Part shown: positions 49,992-59,889 of the stretch, piece after piece
Layout: each line of letters starts with the position of its first letter
Numbering within the stretch: the stretch's first letter is position 1
Source of the DNA: Halobacteroides halobius DSM 5150
GTDB lineage: Bacteria > Bacillota > Halanaerobiia > Halobacteroidales > Halobacteroidaceae
DNA length: 64,000 bases
Assembly: GCF_000328625.1 (NCBI RefSeq)
Contig: NC_019978.1
Location: 868,001-932,000 of the forward strand
Direction of reading: 5' to 3'
Position numbers and translations under genes: made by a program
Notes under the pieces: generated by a model
Told to the model about the DNA's origin: nothing
The model's input: the letters and a program-made list of their open reading frames with translations, nothing else
The model's database searches: none

Positions 49992-51251
49992 ATGAAGTAT
50001 CTTTGGAATCTAGCAGCGAAGAATTTATTCCGTAATAAATTAAGAAGTTTTATCTCTATTTTAGCAATTACTCTTTCAGTAGCTTTAGTAGTATTTGTTA
50101 AAGGGTTAGTAGTAGGAATGATAGATAATATGTTTACCTTACATATTCAATATAAAGCAGGTCACATTAAAGTAATCGATCAAGAGTATAAACAAAAGCA
50201 AAGGTTACTTTCATTAAACTCTCCAGTAGATGGTTTTAAAGGTCAAGGACTTACTCAAATGCAGGAAGAATTAAAAGAAATTGAAGGAGTAAAGCTGGTT
50301 ATTCCTCGCCTTAAATTTGGAGCAATGGTTAGTCAAAAAGATAAAATGATAAGAATGATAGGTTGGGGGGTTAAGCCTAGTAAAGAGACTGAATTTACTA
50401 ATATTGAAAATAAGATAGTAGAAGGTAGGATGATCAAAAAGGGGCAACTAGAGATTATAATGGGCACAGATTTACTACAAGAAATAGGGATAAAGGTTGG
50501 AGATAAGACCACTATTTTATATAAAACTTCTTTTGGTTCGCTTAAAGCATCTACCTTTAAAGTAGTAGGTAGGATAGATAGTGGGTTAAAGTTACTTGAT
50601 AATAGGTTGTTTTATCTTCCTTTAAATCAAGCCCAAAGAATATTAGGAATGCCTAATATGGCTACAGAAGTACTATTAGAAACTGTTAATTATAGACATA
50701 TAGCGCCTACTTTAGCTAAAGTAAATAAATTATTTAAAAATAAAGGAAGTAGCAAAGAGTATGCTATAATTCCTTGGGATAATTATAGTATGATTGGGAT
50801 GTTAAAGGTAGGCGAGATGATCTATAATTTGATTTATATTTTCTTAGCTATGTTAGGAGGATTTATAGTAATTAATACTATGGTGATGATTGTTAAGGAA
50901 CGAACTAAAGAAATAGGAATGATGGCTGCTTTAGGTTTAAAGAAGCAAGAAATTTTATTCATGTTTATTATAGAAGGAATAGTGATGGGAGTAGTAGGTA
51001 GTTTAGCAGGGGTGATTATAGGAGGAATTGTTACTAAAATTACTGCTCTAACTGGTATTATTGATTATAGTAATGCTTTAAAAGGAGTTAGTGCTAATAT
51101 AATGATGAATCCTGTAATTAGACCTGCAGTTAGTAGTGAAACATTAATTTATTCTTTCCTTTTAGGTGTATTAGTAACAACAGTAACTTGCATTATTCCT
51201 GCTAGACGGGCTACTAAATTAAACCCTGCTGATGCCTTAAGAAGTAATTGA
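49992..51251 (+). CDS. ABC transporter permease, LolC/E-MacB type (second)
   Basis: 419 residues, same layout as the preceding permease: N-terminal helix in SFISILAITLSVALVVFV, a periplasmic domain, and three C-terminal helices with VKERTKEIGMMAALGLKKQEI and the terminal PARRATKLNPADALRSN. The two permeases share about the same length and motifs, consistent with a LolC/LolE-like pair. ATG preceded by AGGGAGGT. Confidence 0.92.
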   Translation: MKYLWNLAAKNLFRNKLRSFISILAITLSVALVVFVKGLVVGMIDNMFTLHIQYKAGHIKVIDQEYKQKQRLLSLNSPVDGFKGQGLTQMQEELKEIEGVKLVIPRLKFGAMVSQKDKMIRMIGWGVKPSKETEFTNIENKIVEGRMIKKGQLEIIMGTDLLQEIGIKVGDKTTILYKTSFGSLKASTFKVVGRIDSGLKLLDNRLFYLPLNQAQRILGMPNMATEVLLETVNYRHIAPTLAKVNKLFKNKGSSKEYAIIPWDNYSMIGMLKVGEMIYNLIYIFLAMLGGFIVINTMVMIVKERTKEIGMMAALGLKKQEILFMFIIEGIVMGVVGSLAGVIIGGIVTKITALTGIIDYSNALKGVSANIMMNPVIRPAVSSETLIYSFLLGVLVTTVTCIIPARRATKLNPADALRSN

Positions 51252-51276
51252 TAATAATTAAAGAGAGGTGGAATTA

Positions 51277-52029
51277 ATGATTAATAAATTCAAATTACAA
51301 TTAATTCTTTTAGTGATGCTGTTAAGTTTGGTTTCAAATCTAGTTATGGCGATAACTCCCCAAGAGATTATGGAGCAGGTAGATGACTATCAACATCTTA
51401 AATCAGCCCGAATGAAGTCTAAAATGACAATTATTAAAGGGGAGAGAAAGATAACTAAAGAGATGATTAGTCTGGTTAGAGGTTCTAAATATGGTTTAAC
51501 TAAGTTTACTAATCCTCGGGATAGAGGAACTAAATTTTTAAAACGAAATGGTGACTTATGGATGTACTTTCCGACTGCTGAGGAGATAGTTAAAATCTCT
51601 GGACATATGTTAGAACAGGGAATGATGGGCAGTGACTTCTCTTATCAAGATATGATGGAATCGACTAAGTTAACAGATCTATATAATTTTGAGGTAATTA
51701 GGAAAGAAAGATTAAATAAACGAAGCTGTTATGTACTAGAAGGGATAAAAAAAGAAGGTGCTGAAGCTTCTTACTATCGACGAGTTAGTTGGATTGATAA
51801 AAAAAGATTTGTACCATTGAAGGTAGAGTTATATGCTAGAAGTGGTAGGTTGCTAAAAGTGATGAGAACAAAAAAGGTTGAAAAGATTGAAGGGCGGTGG
51901 TTTCCGACCTATCAAGTCGTAGATAATAAGTTAAAACGGATGACTAAGACTATTTTTAAAGTTGAGTCAGTTGAATTTAATGCTAGTATTCCTAAAAGTA
52001 AGTTTAGTTTACGTAATTTAAGAAGATAA
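51277..52029 (+). CDS. LolA-like outer-membrane lipoprotein-sorting protein (PF17131-type)
   Basis: 250 residues with a Sec signal peptide (cut after about residue 24, LVMA-ITPQE; no lipobox Cys). The mature part is the LolA/VioE-like beta half-barrel group: MKSKMTIIKGERKITKEM, the KFTNPRDRGTKFLKRNGDLWMYFP segment and RVSWIDKKRFVPLKVELY. Expected in the periplasm, binding acyl chains handed over by the preceding ABC transporter. Family members co-occur with MacB-like transporters and barrel proteins. ATG 51277 follows GAGAGGTGG. Confidence 0.86.
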   Translation: MINKFKLQLILLVMLLSLVSNLVMAITPQEIMEQVDDYQHLKSARMKSKMTIIKGERKITKEMISLVRGSKYGLTKFTNPRDRGTKFLKRNGDLWMYFPTAEEIVKISGHMLEQGMMGSDFSYQDMMESTKLTDLYNFEVIRKERLNKRSCYVLEGIKKEGAEASYYRRVSWIDKKRFVPLKVELYARSGRLLKVMRTKKVEKIEGRWFPTYQVVDNKLKRMTKTIFKVESVEFNASIPKSKFSLRNLRR

Positions 52030-52084
52030 GAAGTGCAGTTAGATATCAATAAGCTCTTATTATTTTAAAGAGAAGAGGGATAAT

Positions 52085-53053
52085 ATGAAGAGCAAGAATT
52101 ATATAATATTAATTTTAGTTTTATTAGTCTTTTTATCTACTTCTGTTCTTGCTAAAGTAGAAGTAGGAGGAGAAGTTGAATCTAAAATTAGAACCTTGAT
52201 TAATGACCAAGGTAGTGATAGTTTCTTACTGAATAAAATCAATTTAAACTTTTTATTACCGGCTAATAGTACTACAGAGGCTAAGTTTGCAGTGAATTTG
52301 TTTAGTAATCGAAGTGATTATCAAGTGAAAAAATTATATCTAGCTCATTATTTTCCTAAGTTTGATTTAACAATCGGTAGACAACCTATATCCTGGTCTT
52401 TTGGTTCATTATTAAATCCAGTTGATTTTAATTTAGGAGCAGAGACTATGGGAGAAAAAAGAGAGGCTAAAGTTGTAGATGCAGTAGAAATATATTATCC
52501 AGTTAATTGGAATACAGGGCTTACGGGAGTAGCTTCCTTTTCCCAGCAAGGTCAAGTTAAAGAAGGGCTACGAGCTAGAACATATTATAAGGGCTATGAT
52601 TTAAGTGCTAATTATATAAAAGATTATCAAGGTAACAGGCGATTTGGAATTAGTGGTAAAGGAGACCTGGGCCCTGTTGGTATTTATGGAGCAATTGCTT
52701 ATTATTCTAAAGCTGGAGTTCCTGTTTATTTGGTAGGAGTTGATTATAGCTTTCAATTTAATGATTTTAATAAGTTAACTTTACAAGGTGAGTATTTAAG
52801 GAATGAAGCAGGAAGTTATATTGGTTTGGGGGATCAATTAGTAGCTGGATTTGCTAATTATAAAATTAATAATTTTTCTAATTTTAGTTCTTATATGATA
52901 GTCAGTCTTAGTGATGATTTAACGGGAATGTTAGCGGGAAGCTATCAAAAGCAGTTAGGAACTAATCTAGATTTTGAATTAAGTACCTCTATAACTAAAA
53001 ATAATAATCAGGTTACTAAAGTAATTGAAATGAGTTTTAGTTATCCATTTTAG
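52085..53053 (+). CDS. Predicted outer-membrane beta-barrel protein
   Basis: 322 residues with a signal peptide (hydrophobic core LVLLVFLSTSVLA, cut before KVEV). The mature chain is built of alternating short beta strands rich in Tyr, Phe, Gly and Asn, with tight turns, and ends in MSFSYPF: a C-terminal Phe as in BAM-inserted barrel proteins. FDLTIGRQPISWSFGSLLNP resembles a DUF1302-like segment. Not assigned to a named porin. Follows the LolA-like gene by 55 nt, so probably the outer-membrane partner of the set. Its presence argues for a diderm envelope. Confidence 0.78.
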   Translation: MKSKNYIILILVLLVFLSTSVLAKVEVGGEVESKIRTLINDQGSDSFLLNKINLNFLLPANSTTEAKFAVNLFSNRSDYQVKKLYLAHYFPKFDLTIGRQPISWSFGSLLNPVDFNLGAETMGEKREAKVVDAVEIYYPVNWNTGLTGVASFSQQGQVKEGLRARTYYKGYDLSANYIKDYQGNRRFGISGKGDLGPVGIYGAIAYYSKAGVPVYLVGVDYSFQFNDFNKLTLQGEYLRNEAGSYIGLGDQLVAGFANYKINNFSNFSSYMIVSLSDDLTGMLAGSYQKQLGTNLDFELSTSITKNNNQVTKVIEMSFSYPF

Positions 53054-53169
53054 AACGAGTAAAAATTATTATCTGGATAATCTATTCTAAAATATGGATA
53101 TATATAAGCAACACCTGGTAATAATAATAATTAGTTTACGGTTAATAATTTAGGTTGGGAGGGGTTTAA

Positions 53170-54669
53170 ATGAAATTTGAAAGAAAGAGTGGTATCTTCT
53201 TGCATCCAACTTCTTTACCAGGTGAGTATGGAATTGGAAGTTTAGGAGCAGAAGCTTATCAATTTATAGATTTTTTAAGTCTAGCAGATCAAGGTTTGTG
53301 GCAAGTGTGTCCTTTAGGGCCAACTGGCTATGGTGATTCACCGTATCAGCCTTTTTCGGCTTTTGCTGGCAATCCTTATTTAATTAGTTTAGATAAGTTA
53401 GTTGCTGAAGGTTTATTAGCTAAAAGTGACTTAGATAACTCAATTGATTTTGACCAGACTAGAGTAGAATATGGTAAAGTTATTGATTATAAGATGCCAT
53501 TATTAAAAAAAGCTTTTAAAGTATTTAAAAATTCTAAGATAGAAGAAAAGGCATTTAATAAATTTTGTCGAAAAAATAAGAAGTGGCTTGCTGATTATGC
53601 TTTATTTAGAGCTTTAAAGGATTATTTTGGTGGACAAGCTTGGGTGGATTGGGATTATGATATTAAATTTAGAGAAGAAGAAGCTATAGTTAGCTATCAG
53701 AAGCAATTAAAAGATCAAATTGAGTTTCGCTACTTCTTACAGTTTATTTTCTTTAAACAATGGGCTGCTTTAAAGAAGTATGCTAATAATAAAGGAATTA
53801 AGATTATTGGAGATATTCCTGCTTTTATTGCTCTTGATAGTGCTGATGCTTGGGCCAACTCTCAATTTTTTTGTCTTGATGAGAATCGGCTACCAACCAA
53901 AGTAGCAGGAACCCCACCTGATTATTTTAGCCCTAAAGGCCAACTATGGGGTAATCCTTTATATGATTGGAAGCATCTGAGAAGAGATAATTATCAGTGG
54001 TGGATAGATAGGTTTAATTTAATGTTAGAATTAACGGATATTATACGTATTGATCACTTTAGGGCTTTTATATCTTATTGGGCAGTTCCTTATGGGAAAG
54101 AAACTGCTGTAAATGGTAACTGGGAGCTTGGCCCTCAGGAACACTTCTTTAAAATAGTAAAGAAAAAATTAGGTAAATTGCCATTTATCATTGAAGATTT
54201 AGGTTTGATAAATGAAAGAGTAAAAGAAGTAAGAAATAAGTTTGACTTTCCCGGGATGAAGGTATTACAATTTGCTTTTCATGAAGATCTGGAAAATAAA
54301 TATTTGCCACATAATTATTCTAAAAATTCTATTGTTTATACAGGAACCCATGATAATAATACTACTAAGGGATGGTATCATAATCAAGCTAAATCTAAAG
54401 AAAAGAATTTATTAGAAGAATATACGACTAAATATCTAACTGAAAGCACATATAATAAACCCTCTTGGAATTTGCTAGAGTTAGCTTGGTCTTCTAAAGC
54501 AGTATTAGCTATTGCTCCTTTACAGGATATCATTTCTTTAGGCAGTCAAGCTAGATTAAATAATCCTGGAGTTGCTAGTGGTAACTGGCAGTGGAAGTAT
54601 CAAGAAAAAATGTTGACCTTGGATTTAGCAGAGCAATTAAAGGATTTAACCTATCAGTATAATAGATAG
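53170..54669 (+). CDS. malQ: 4-alpha-glucanotransferase (amylomaltase)
   Basis: GH77 enzyme moving maltosyl units between glucans. 499 residues: GDSPYQPFSAFAGNPYLISL near the start, the nucleophile Asp in IIRIDHFRAF, acid/base Glu in IIEDLG, and the third acid in TGTHDNNTT. ATG 53170 follows GGGAGGGG. Stands alone, with a convergent small gene 7 nt after its stop. Confidence 0.96.
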   Translation: MKFERKSGIFLHPTSLPGEYGIGSLGAEAYQFIDFLSLADQGLWQVCPLGPTGYGDSPYQPFSAFAGNPYLISLDKLVAEGLLAKSDLDNSIDFDQTRVEYGKVIDYKMPLLKKAFKVFKNSKIEEKAFNKFCRKNKKWLADYALFRALKDYFGGQAWVDWDYDIKFREEEAIVSYQKQLKDQIEFRYFLQFIFFKQWAALKKYANNKGIKIIGDIPAFIALDSADAWANSQFFCLDENRLPTKVAGTPPDYFSPKGQLWGNPLYDWKHLRRDNYQWWIDRFNLMLELTDIIRIDHFRAFISYWAVPYGKETAVNGNWELGPQEHFFKIVKKKLGKLPFIIEDLGLINERVKEVRNKFDFPGMKVLQFAFHEDLENKYLPHNYSKNSIVYTGTHDNNTTKGWYHNQAKSKEKNLLEEYTTKYLTESTYNKPSWNLLELAWSSKAVLAIAPLQDIISLGSQARLNNPGVASGNWQWKYQEKMLTLDLAEQLKDLTYQYNR

Positions 54670-54676
54670 AGACTAG

Positions 54677-54868
54677 TTAGTATTTTTCTTTATGATCTTG
54701 AAAGATATGACAGGCCCCCTCTTGCCAATTAACACATAAATCACATTCGATTTTATCTAAAGACTCTGGATTATTTAGCCAAGAGATACCATATCCTTGC
54801 GCGTTAGCAATTGGATCATATTCTGGACAGTTTTGAGCTACTTTTTGTAGTAATTGTTGATTAATCAT
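54677..54868 (-). CDS. Small Cys-containing protein of unknown function
   Basis: 63 residues, not recognised. It has an N-terminal helix, the stretch GYGISWLNNPE and four cysteines: one in NCPEYDP and three in the CDLCVNWQEGACHIF segment near the C terminus, a possible metal or cluster site. A good AAGGGAGTG site precedes the ATG on the minus strand, which supports it being a real gene. Convergent with malQ and divergent from the MATE gene. Confidence 0.72.
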   Translation of the reverse strand: MINQQLLQKVAQNCPEYDPIANAQGYGISWLNNPESLDKIECDLCVNWQEGACHIFQDHKEKY

Positions 54869-54977
54869 ATTTTCACTCCCTTTTAATAAATATTTAAAGT
54901 TATTATTTGTAAGTTTAAGAATTTTAATGCGCTCAGAAAATAAATCTAGTTATATTTGATTTAGGAAGGTTGATAGT

Positions 54978-56348
54978 ATGAAGAAAGAAAAATTAATAGA
55001 GCAGCCAATAACTACAAGTTTGTTAACTTTAGCTTGGCCAATTATTTTAAGTAATTTAATGCAGACTACGTATAATATTGTAGATACTATTTGGGTGGGT
55101 AAATTAGGAGCTGATGCTGTAGCAGCAGTTTCATTAGGTTTTCCAATTATATTTTTAATGATGTCTTTAGCCCTAGGGTTTACTATTGCAGGGACTTCTT
55201 TGATAGCTCAACATAAAGGAGCCCAAGAACAAGCAAAGGTCAATAAATATACTGGACAGACATTAGTTGTGGTAACTATAGTTTCTATTGTTTTTTCAGT
55301 AGTTGGTTTTATTTTTAATGAACAAATTTTAAGGATATTAGGGGCTGAGGGAAGAGTTTTAAGATTAGGAACTGATTTTTTAAATATGTTATTTATTGGT
55401 TTAACTCCTATGTTTATTTACTTTGTATTTACCTCAGTACTACGGGGCTTAGGAGATAGTAAAACGCCGATGAAATTAATGTTTATTTCTACAGTAATTA
55501 ATATTATTTTAGATCCTGTATTAATCTTTGGTTGGGGTCCTTTTCCTAAGTTAGAGGTTCTAGGAGCTGCCTTAGCAACTACCTTGGCCCGAGTGTTAGT
55601 AGCTATAATAGGGGTTAAAATATTATTTAGTGGTGACTATGGAGTCAAGTTACAGTTAGCAGATTTATGGCCAAAGTGGGGTGCGATTAAGAAGTTAGTA
55701 GCAGTTGGAGTTCCAGCATCTTTAGAACAGTCAACGAATGCAGTTGGGATGTTATTAATGACTGGTACAGTAGCAACCTTTGGGACATCAGCAGTTGCGG
55801 CCTATGGAATAGGTAATCGAGTTTTATCTTTGGTTTTTATGCCTGCGCTTGGTTTTTCAGCAGCAACTACTACACTAGTTGGTCAACATTTAGGAGCTGA
55901 TAATCAAGAAAAAGCAGAACAGACCGTTTTAATAAGTACTTTACTTGATTTTTTAATCTTAACTGGGATAGCTATACTTGTCTTTGGTTTGGCTCCTTAT
56001 ATAGTTCAATTGTTTAATGATAATGCTCAGGTACTAAACTTAGGAACTAGTTATTTGCAAATAATAGCCTTTTCTTTTGGTTTTATGGGTACTTTACGTG
56101 TAGTTAATGGTGGTTTCAAAGGAGCGGGAGATACTATTCCGGCTATGGTCTTTTCAGCTTTAAGCTTATGTGTTTTGCGAGTTCCTCTGGCTAACTTTTT
56201 GGCCCATTATTTAGAAATGGGAACTAGAGGATTATGGTGGGGTGTTTTTATAGCTAATTTATTAGGAGCTATATTAGCTTTTATTTGGTTTAAAAGAGGT
56301 GTTTGGAAGAAGAAGGTAATAGTTAATCCTGCAAATAATTATGGATAA
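54978..56348 (+). CDS. MATE-family multidrug efflux transporter
   Basis: 456 residues with 12 predicted membrane helices in two six-helix halves. Conserved MATE features include WPIILSNLMQTTYNIVDTIWVG at the start of the first half (quoted in part), SVLRGLGDSKTPMKLMF, and the second-half counterpart LRVVNGGFKGAGDTIPAM. Likely sodium- or proton-driven export of cationic compounds. RBS AGGAAGG before ATG. No regulator adjacent. Confidence 0.93.
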   Translation: MKKEKLIEQPITTSLLTLAWPIILSNLMQTTYNIVDTIWVGKLGADAVAAVSLGFPIIFLMMSLALGFTIAGTSLIAQHKGAQEQAKVNKYTGQTLVVVTIVSIVFSVVGFIFNEQILRILGAEGRVLRLGTDFLNMLFIGLTPMFIYFVFTSVLRGLGDSKTPMKLMFISTVINIILDPVLIFGWGPFPKLEVLGAALATTLARVLVAIIGVKILFSGDYGVKLQLADLWPKWGAIKKLVAVGVPASLEQSTNAVGMLLMTGTVATFGTSAVAAYGIGNRVLSLVFMPALGFSAATTTLVGQHLGADNQEKAEQTVLISTLLDFLILTGIAILVFGLAPYIVQLFNDNAQVLNLGTSYLQIIAFSFGFMGTLRVVNGGFKGAGDTIPAMVFSALSLCVLRVPLANFLAHYLEMGTRGLWWGVFIANLLGAILAFIWFKRGVWKKKVIVNPANNYG

Positions 56349-56414
56349 TTTGTTTTTATTTCAAAAAATATGTATAATGTAATTAGGATTACTATAAATA
56401 GGGGGCGTTAATTG

Positions 56415-57557
56415 ATGCAGTATAGAAAACTAAAAAATTCAGATTGGCAACCTTCAGCTTTAGGATTTGGAGCAATGAGATTTCCTACGACTGATGAGGG
56501 AGCTATTGATGAGAAAAGAGCAATTAAAATGATTAGACATGCGATTGACCAAGGAGTTAATTATATTGATACTGCTTGGCCCTATCATGATGGAGAGAGT
56601 GAAATATTGGTTAAAAAAGCTTTACAGGATGGCTATCGTAAGCAAGTTAAATTAGCTACTAAGTTACCCTCTTGGGAACTAGAAACTGAAGAAGATATGG
56701 ATTATTATTTAGATAAGCAATTAGAAAAATTAGGGGTAGATAAGATAGATTTTTATTTATTACATGCTTTAGACGAAGATCATTGGAAGACCTACCAACA
56801 ATTAAATGTTTTTGATTGGATAGAAAAGGTACAAAATGAGGGTAAGATAGATAAAATTGGCTTTTCTTTTCATGATGATTATAAATTATTTACTGAGATA
56901 GTTGATGCTTATCAGGATTGGGATTTTTGTCAGATTCAATATAATTATTTAGATAGAGACTTTCAGGCAGGAGAAAAAGGACTTGAATACGCTGCAGATA
57001 AAGGATTAGATGTAATAGTTATGGAGCCATTAAAAGGAGGAACATTAGCTAATGAACAACCTAAAGCAGTCCAAGAGGTTTGGGATCAAGCTGATGAAGA
57101 ACGGACACCAGTCGACTGGGCATTACAGTGGTTATGGAATCGGCCCGAAGTTTCATTGGTTCTAAGTGGAATGAGCAATTTACAACAGGTAAAAGAGAAT
57201 ATAGAAAGTGCTGACCAATCAGGAATAGATTCATTAACTCAGCAACAATTAGATATGATAGATAAAGTTTACGAAGAATACCAAAAATTATCTGCTGTTG
57301 ATTGTACAGGATGTGGCTATTGTGTCCCTTGTCCAGTGGGAGTGGCAATTCCTAATAATTTTTCATTATACAATAAAGCAAAAATTTATGATGAATATGA
57401 AGCTACAGCTAAAAGGTATAATAATATGGAGGATAAGCAAAAGAGTAGTACTTGTGTTGCTTGTGGTCAGTGTGAAGAAGCTTGTCCACAAAATTTAAAG
57501 GTTAGTCAGCTATTAGATGAAGTAACAGCCTATTTTGCTAAGGAAGGTGAAATTTGA
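56415..57557 (+). CDS. Aldo/keto reductase with C-terminal 4Fe-4S ferredoxin-type domain
   Basis: The first 280 residues are an AKR barrel: ALGFGAMRFPTTDEG, NYIDTAWPYHDGESE (with Asp and Tyr of the active site), LATKLP (Lys), LLHALDEDHW (His region) and the NADP-binding LSGMSNLQQV. The C-terminal region carries cluster cysteines in CTGCGYCVPCPVG and CVACGQCEEACPQN. Such fusions are common in anaerobes; physiological substrate is unknown. ATG 56415, with AGGGGGCG upstream. Ends overlapping the nfeD start by 4 nt. Confidence 0.92.
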   Translation: MQYRKLKNSDWQPSALGFGAMRFPTTDEGAIDEKRAIKMIRHAIDQGVNYIDTAWPYHDGESEILVKKALQDGYRKQVKLATKLPSWELETEEDMDYYLDKQLEKLGVDKIDFYLLHALDEDHWKTYQQLNVFDWIEKVQNEGKIDKIGFSFHDDYKLFTEIVDAYQDWDFCQIQYNYLDRDFQAGEKGLEYAADKGLDVIVMEPLKGGTLANEQPKAVQEVWDQADEERTPVDWALQWLWNRPEVSLVLSGMSNLQQVKENIESADQSGIDSLTQQQLDMIDKVYEEYQKLSAVDCTGCGYCVPCPVGVAIPNNFSLYNKAKIYDEYEATAKRYNNMEDKQKSSTCVACGQCEEACPQNLKVSQLLDEVTAYFAKEGEI

Positions 57558-58870
57558 TTAGAACACCAATTAAATTAGTAATTAGTTTCCTCATATTGTT
57601 AGTTGCATTTTCTTATCTAGCAGTTCCTATTCAGGCTAAATCGTCTCAGTTAGTATATAAAATACCAATTCATGGGACAATTGATTCTGGCATGGTTCAT
57701 CTAGTAAAGAAAGGGATTAAGCAAGCTCAAGCTGCTAGAGCTGACTTGATTGTACTTGATATTAATACATATGGAGGATTAGTTGATTCTGCAATTAAGA
57801 TTAAAGATAGTATTTTTGCTTCCTCGCTGCCAATTGTCACTTACGTGTCAGGTAGAGCCTGGTCAGCAGGAGCTTTAATTGCTTTAGCCGGAAATGAATT
57901 GGCTATGACTCCAGGTAGTAGTATTGGTGCTGCTGAGACTAGACCACAAGAAGAGAAGTATATTTCAGCTTTACGAAAAGAATTTAAAGCAACGGCACAA
58001 AGAAGAGATAAAAACGGTAAATTAGCTGCAGCAATGGTTGATAAAGAGATAAGTATTCCTGAGGTTAGTAAGAAAGGGAATTTGTTAACCTTAACCGTTC
58101 AAGAAGCTATATCACATAAGATAGCAGATTTAAAGGTAGTAAGTTTTAAAGAATTATTAGCTAAAATGAAATTAAGTAGAGCACAAGTATTTAAAGTAAA
58201 ATTAACTCTTACAGAAAAATTTGCTGAAATAACTACTAATCCTGCTAGCAGTATAATTTTATTGACTGTTGGTTTTATTGCTCTTGCTTTTGAAGCCTTG
58301 GCCCCAGGTTGGGGAGTAGGAGGTGCAATTGGTTTATTAAGTTTAGGTCTTTTCTTTAGCGGTTATATAATTAATGGAGTAGCTAGTTGGGGCTTAATTA
58401 TTTTATTTATGGTAGGGATTATTTTAATGTTACTGGAGGTTTTAGTAATCCCTGGCTTTGGAGTAGCTGGTATTAGTGGTTTAGTAGCTATATTTAGTAG
58501 TCTTTATTTTGTCTTTCCGACTTCCAATATAGCACTAAAGGTTATAGCTACTACTTTAGTTTTATCAATTGTAGGAATATGGTTGATTATTAAAAAATTT
58601 GGTACAACGGCTTTATGGAGTAAAGTTTCTTTAGCTGAAAATCAAACTAAAAAAGCAGGTTATGTAACATCTAAATTAAAAACAGAGAAACTATTAGGGG
58701 CTCAAGGAAAGGTAATAAATGTTTTACGTCCATCTGGAATTGTAAACATTAAAGGTCAACGTTTAAATGTAGTCAGTGAAGGTAACTATATTAAAGAAGG
58801 TAAGTTAGTAGAAGTTATTGAGGTAACTGGAAATAGAATAGTAGTTAGAGAAATAACAAAGGAGGAGTAA
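57554..58870 (+). CDS. NfeD-type membrane protease/OB protein (YqeZ-like)
   Basis: 438 residues: signal peptide or N-terminal helix (residues 8-28), ClpP/SppA-like serine protease domain (about 35-215) with the nucleophile Ser in [12 protein letters not shown] and the general-base Lys likely in [10 protein letters not shown], four membrane helices (about 230-345) and a C-terminal OB-fold NfeD domain (about 370-438). NfeD proteins are partners of flotillins; the floA gene follows after 1 nt. TTG start at 57554 overlaps the stop of the AKR gene, with AAGGAAGGTGA upstream. Confidence 0.93.
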   Translation: MIRTPIKLVISFLILLVAFSYLAVPIQAKSSQLVYKIPIHGTIDSGMVHLVKKGIKQAQAARADLIVLDINTYGGLVDSAIKIKDSIFASSLPIVTYVSGRAWSAGALIALAGNELAMTPGSSIGAAETRPQEEKYISALRKEFKATAQRRDKNGKLAAAMVDKEISIPEVSKKGNLLTLTVQEAISHKIADLKVVSFKELLAKMKLSRAQVFKVKLTLTEKFAEITTNPASSIILLTVGFIALAFEALAPGWGVGGAIGLLSLGLFFSGYIINGVASWGLIILFMVGIILMLLEVLVIPGFGVAGISGLVAIFSSLYFVFPTSNIALKVIATTLVLSIVGIWLIIKKFGTTALWSKVSLAENQTKKAGYVTSKLKTEKLLGAQGKVINVLRPSGIVNIKGQRLNVVSEGNYIKEGKLVEVIEVTGNRIVVREITKEE

Positions 58871-58871
58871 T

Positions 58872-59879
58872 ATGACAACACCTATACTTTTATTAATTAT
58901 TGGTGGGGCAGTTTTATTTTTTATTATATTCTTTTATTTTATCCCCTTAGGTTTATGGATTTCTGCATTAGCAGCTGGAGTAAAGGTTGGGTTCTTTAAT
59001 TTAATTGGGATGAGATTAAGAAGGGTTATTCCATCAGCGATTATTCGTCCTATGATTAAATCACATAAGGCAGGTTTACAATTAAGTAGTAATCAATTAG
59101 AAGCTCATTATTTAGCTGGTGGTAATGTTGATAATGTGGTTGATGCTTTAATAGCTGCTGAAAGAGCTGAAATTGATTTAACTTTTGAGCGAGCAGCTGC
59201 TATTGATTTAGCAGGTAGGGATGTATTAGAAGCTGTACAGATGAGTGTTAATCCTAAAGTGGTACAAACGCCAGAAGTAGCTGCTGTAGCTAGAGATGGA
59301 ATTCAGGTTAAGGCAACTGCTAGAGTTACAGTCCGGGCCAATATTGATCAATTAGTAGGTGGAGCAGGCGAAGAGACGATTTTAGCTAGAGTTGGTGAAG
59401 GTATTGTAACTACTGTTGGTTCTGCTGATGAACATAAAAGGGTATTAGAAAATCCAGATTCTATTTCTAAAACTGTATTAGAAAAAGGACTTGATTCTGG
59501 GACAGCTTTTGAGATTCTATCAATTGATATTGCGGATGTGAATGTAGGAGATAATATTGGAGCCCATTTACAAGCAGATCAGGCAGAAGCTGATAAAGAA
59601 ATTGCCCAAGCAAAAGCAGAGGAAAGACGTGCTATGGCAGTAGCTCAAGAACAAGAAATGAAAGCTAAAGTACAGGAAAATCAAGCTAAAGTAGTAGCAG
59701 CAGAAGCTGAAGTTCCTAAAGCAATGGCTGAAGCTTTACGTTCTGGAAATATGGGGGTTATGGATTATATAAATATGCAAAATGTTAAGGCTGATACTGA
59801 GATGAGGGATAATATATCTCAGTTTGAAGCAAATGATTATGATAATCAAGATAGTGTAGTCGATGAAGATCTAGACTAG
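58872..59879 (+). CDS. floA: Flotillin-like protein FloA
   Basis: Organises functional membrane microdomains in Firmicutes. 335 residues: N-terminal membrane hairpin (4-45), SPFH/PHB domain with [20 protein letters not shown] and [25 protein letters not shown] (quoted in part), then an Ala/Glu/Lys/Gln-rich coiled coil (about 235-300). Close to Bacillus YqfA in length and motifs. Translationally tight with nfeD, the conserved yqeZ-yqfA pair. Confidence 0.95.
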   Translation: MTTPILLLIIGGAVLFFIIFFYFIPLGLWISALAAGVKVGFFNLIGMRLRRVIPSAIIRPMIKSHKAGLQLSSNQLEAHYLAGGNVDNVVDALIAAERAEIDLTFERAAAIDLAGRDVLEAVQMSVNPKVVQTPEVAAVARDGIQVKATARVTVRANIDQLVGGAGEETILARVGEGIVTTVGSADEHKRVLENPDSISKTVLEKGLDSGTAFEILSIDIADVNVGDNIGAHLQADQAEADKEIAQAKAEERRAMAVAQEQEMKAKVQENQAKVVAAEAEVPKAMAEALRSGNMGVMDYINMQNVKADTEMRDNISQFEANDYDNQDSVVDEDLD

Positions 59880-59889
59880 GAGTGGTAAT

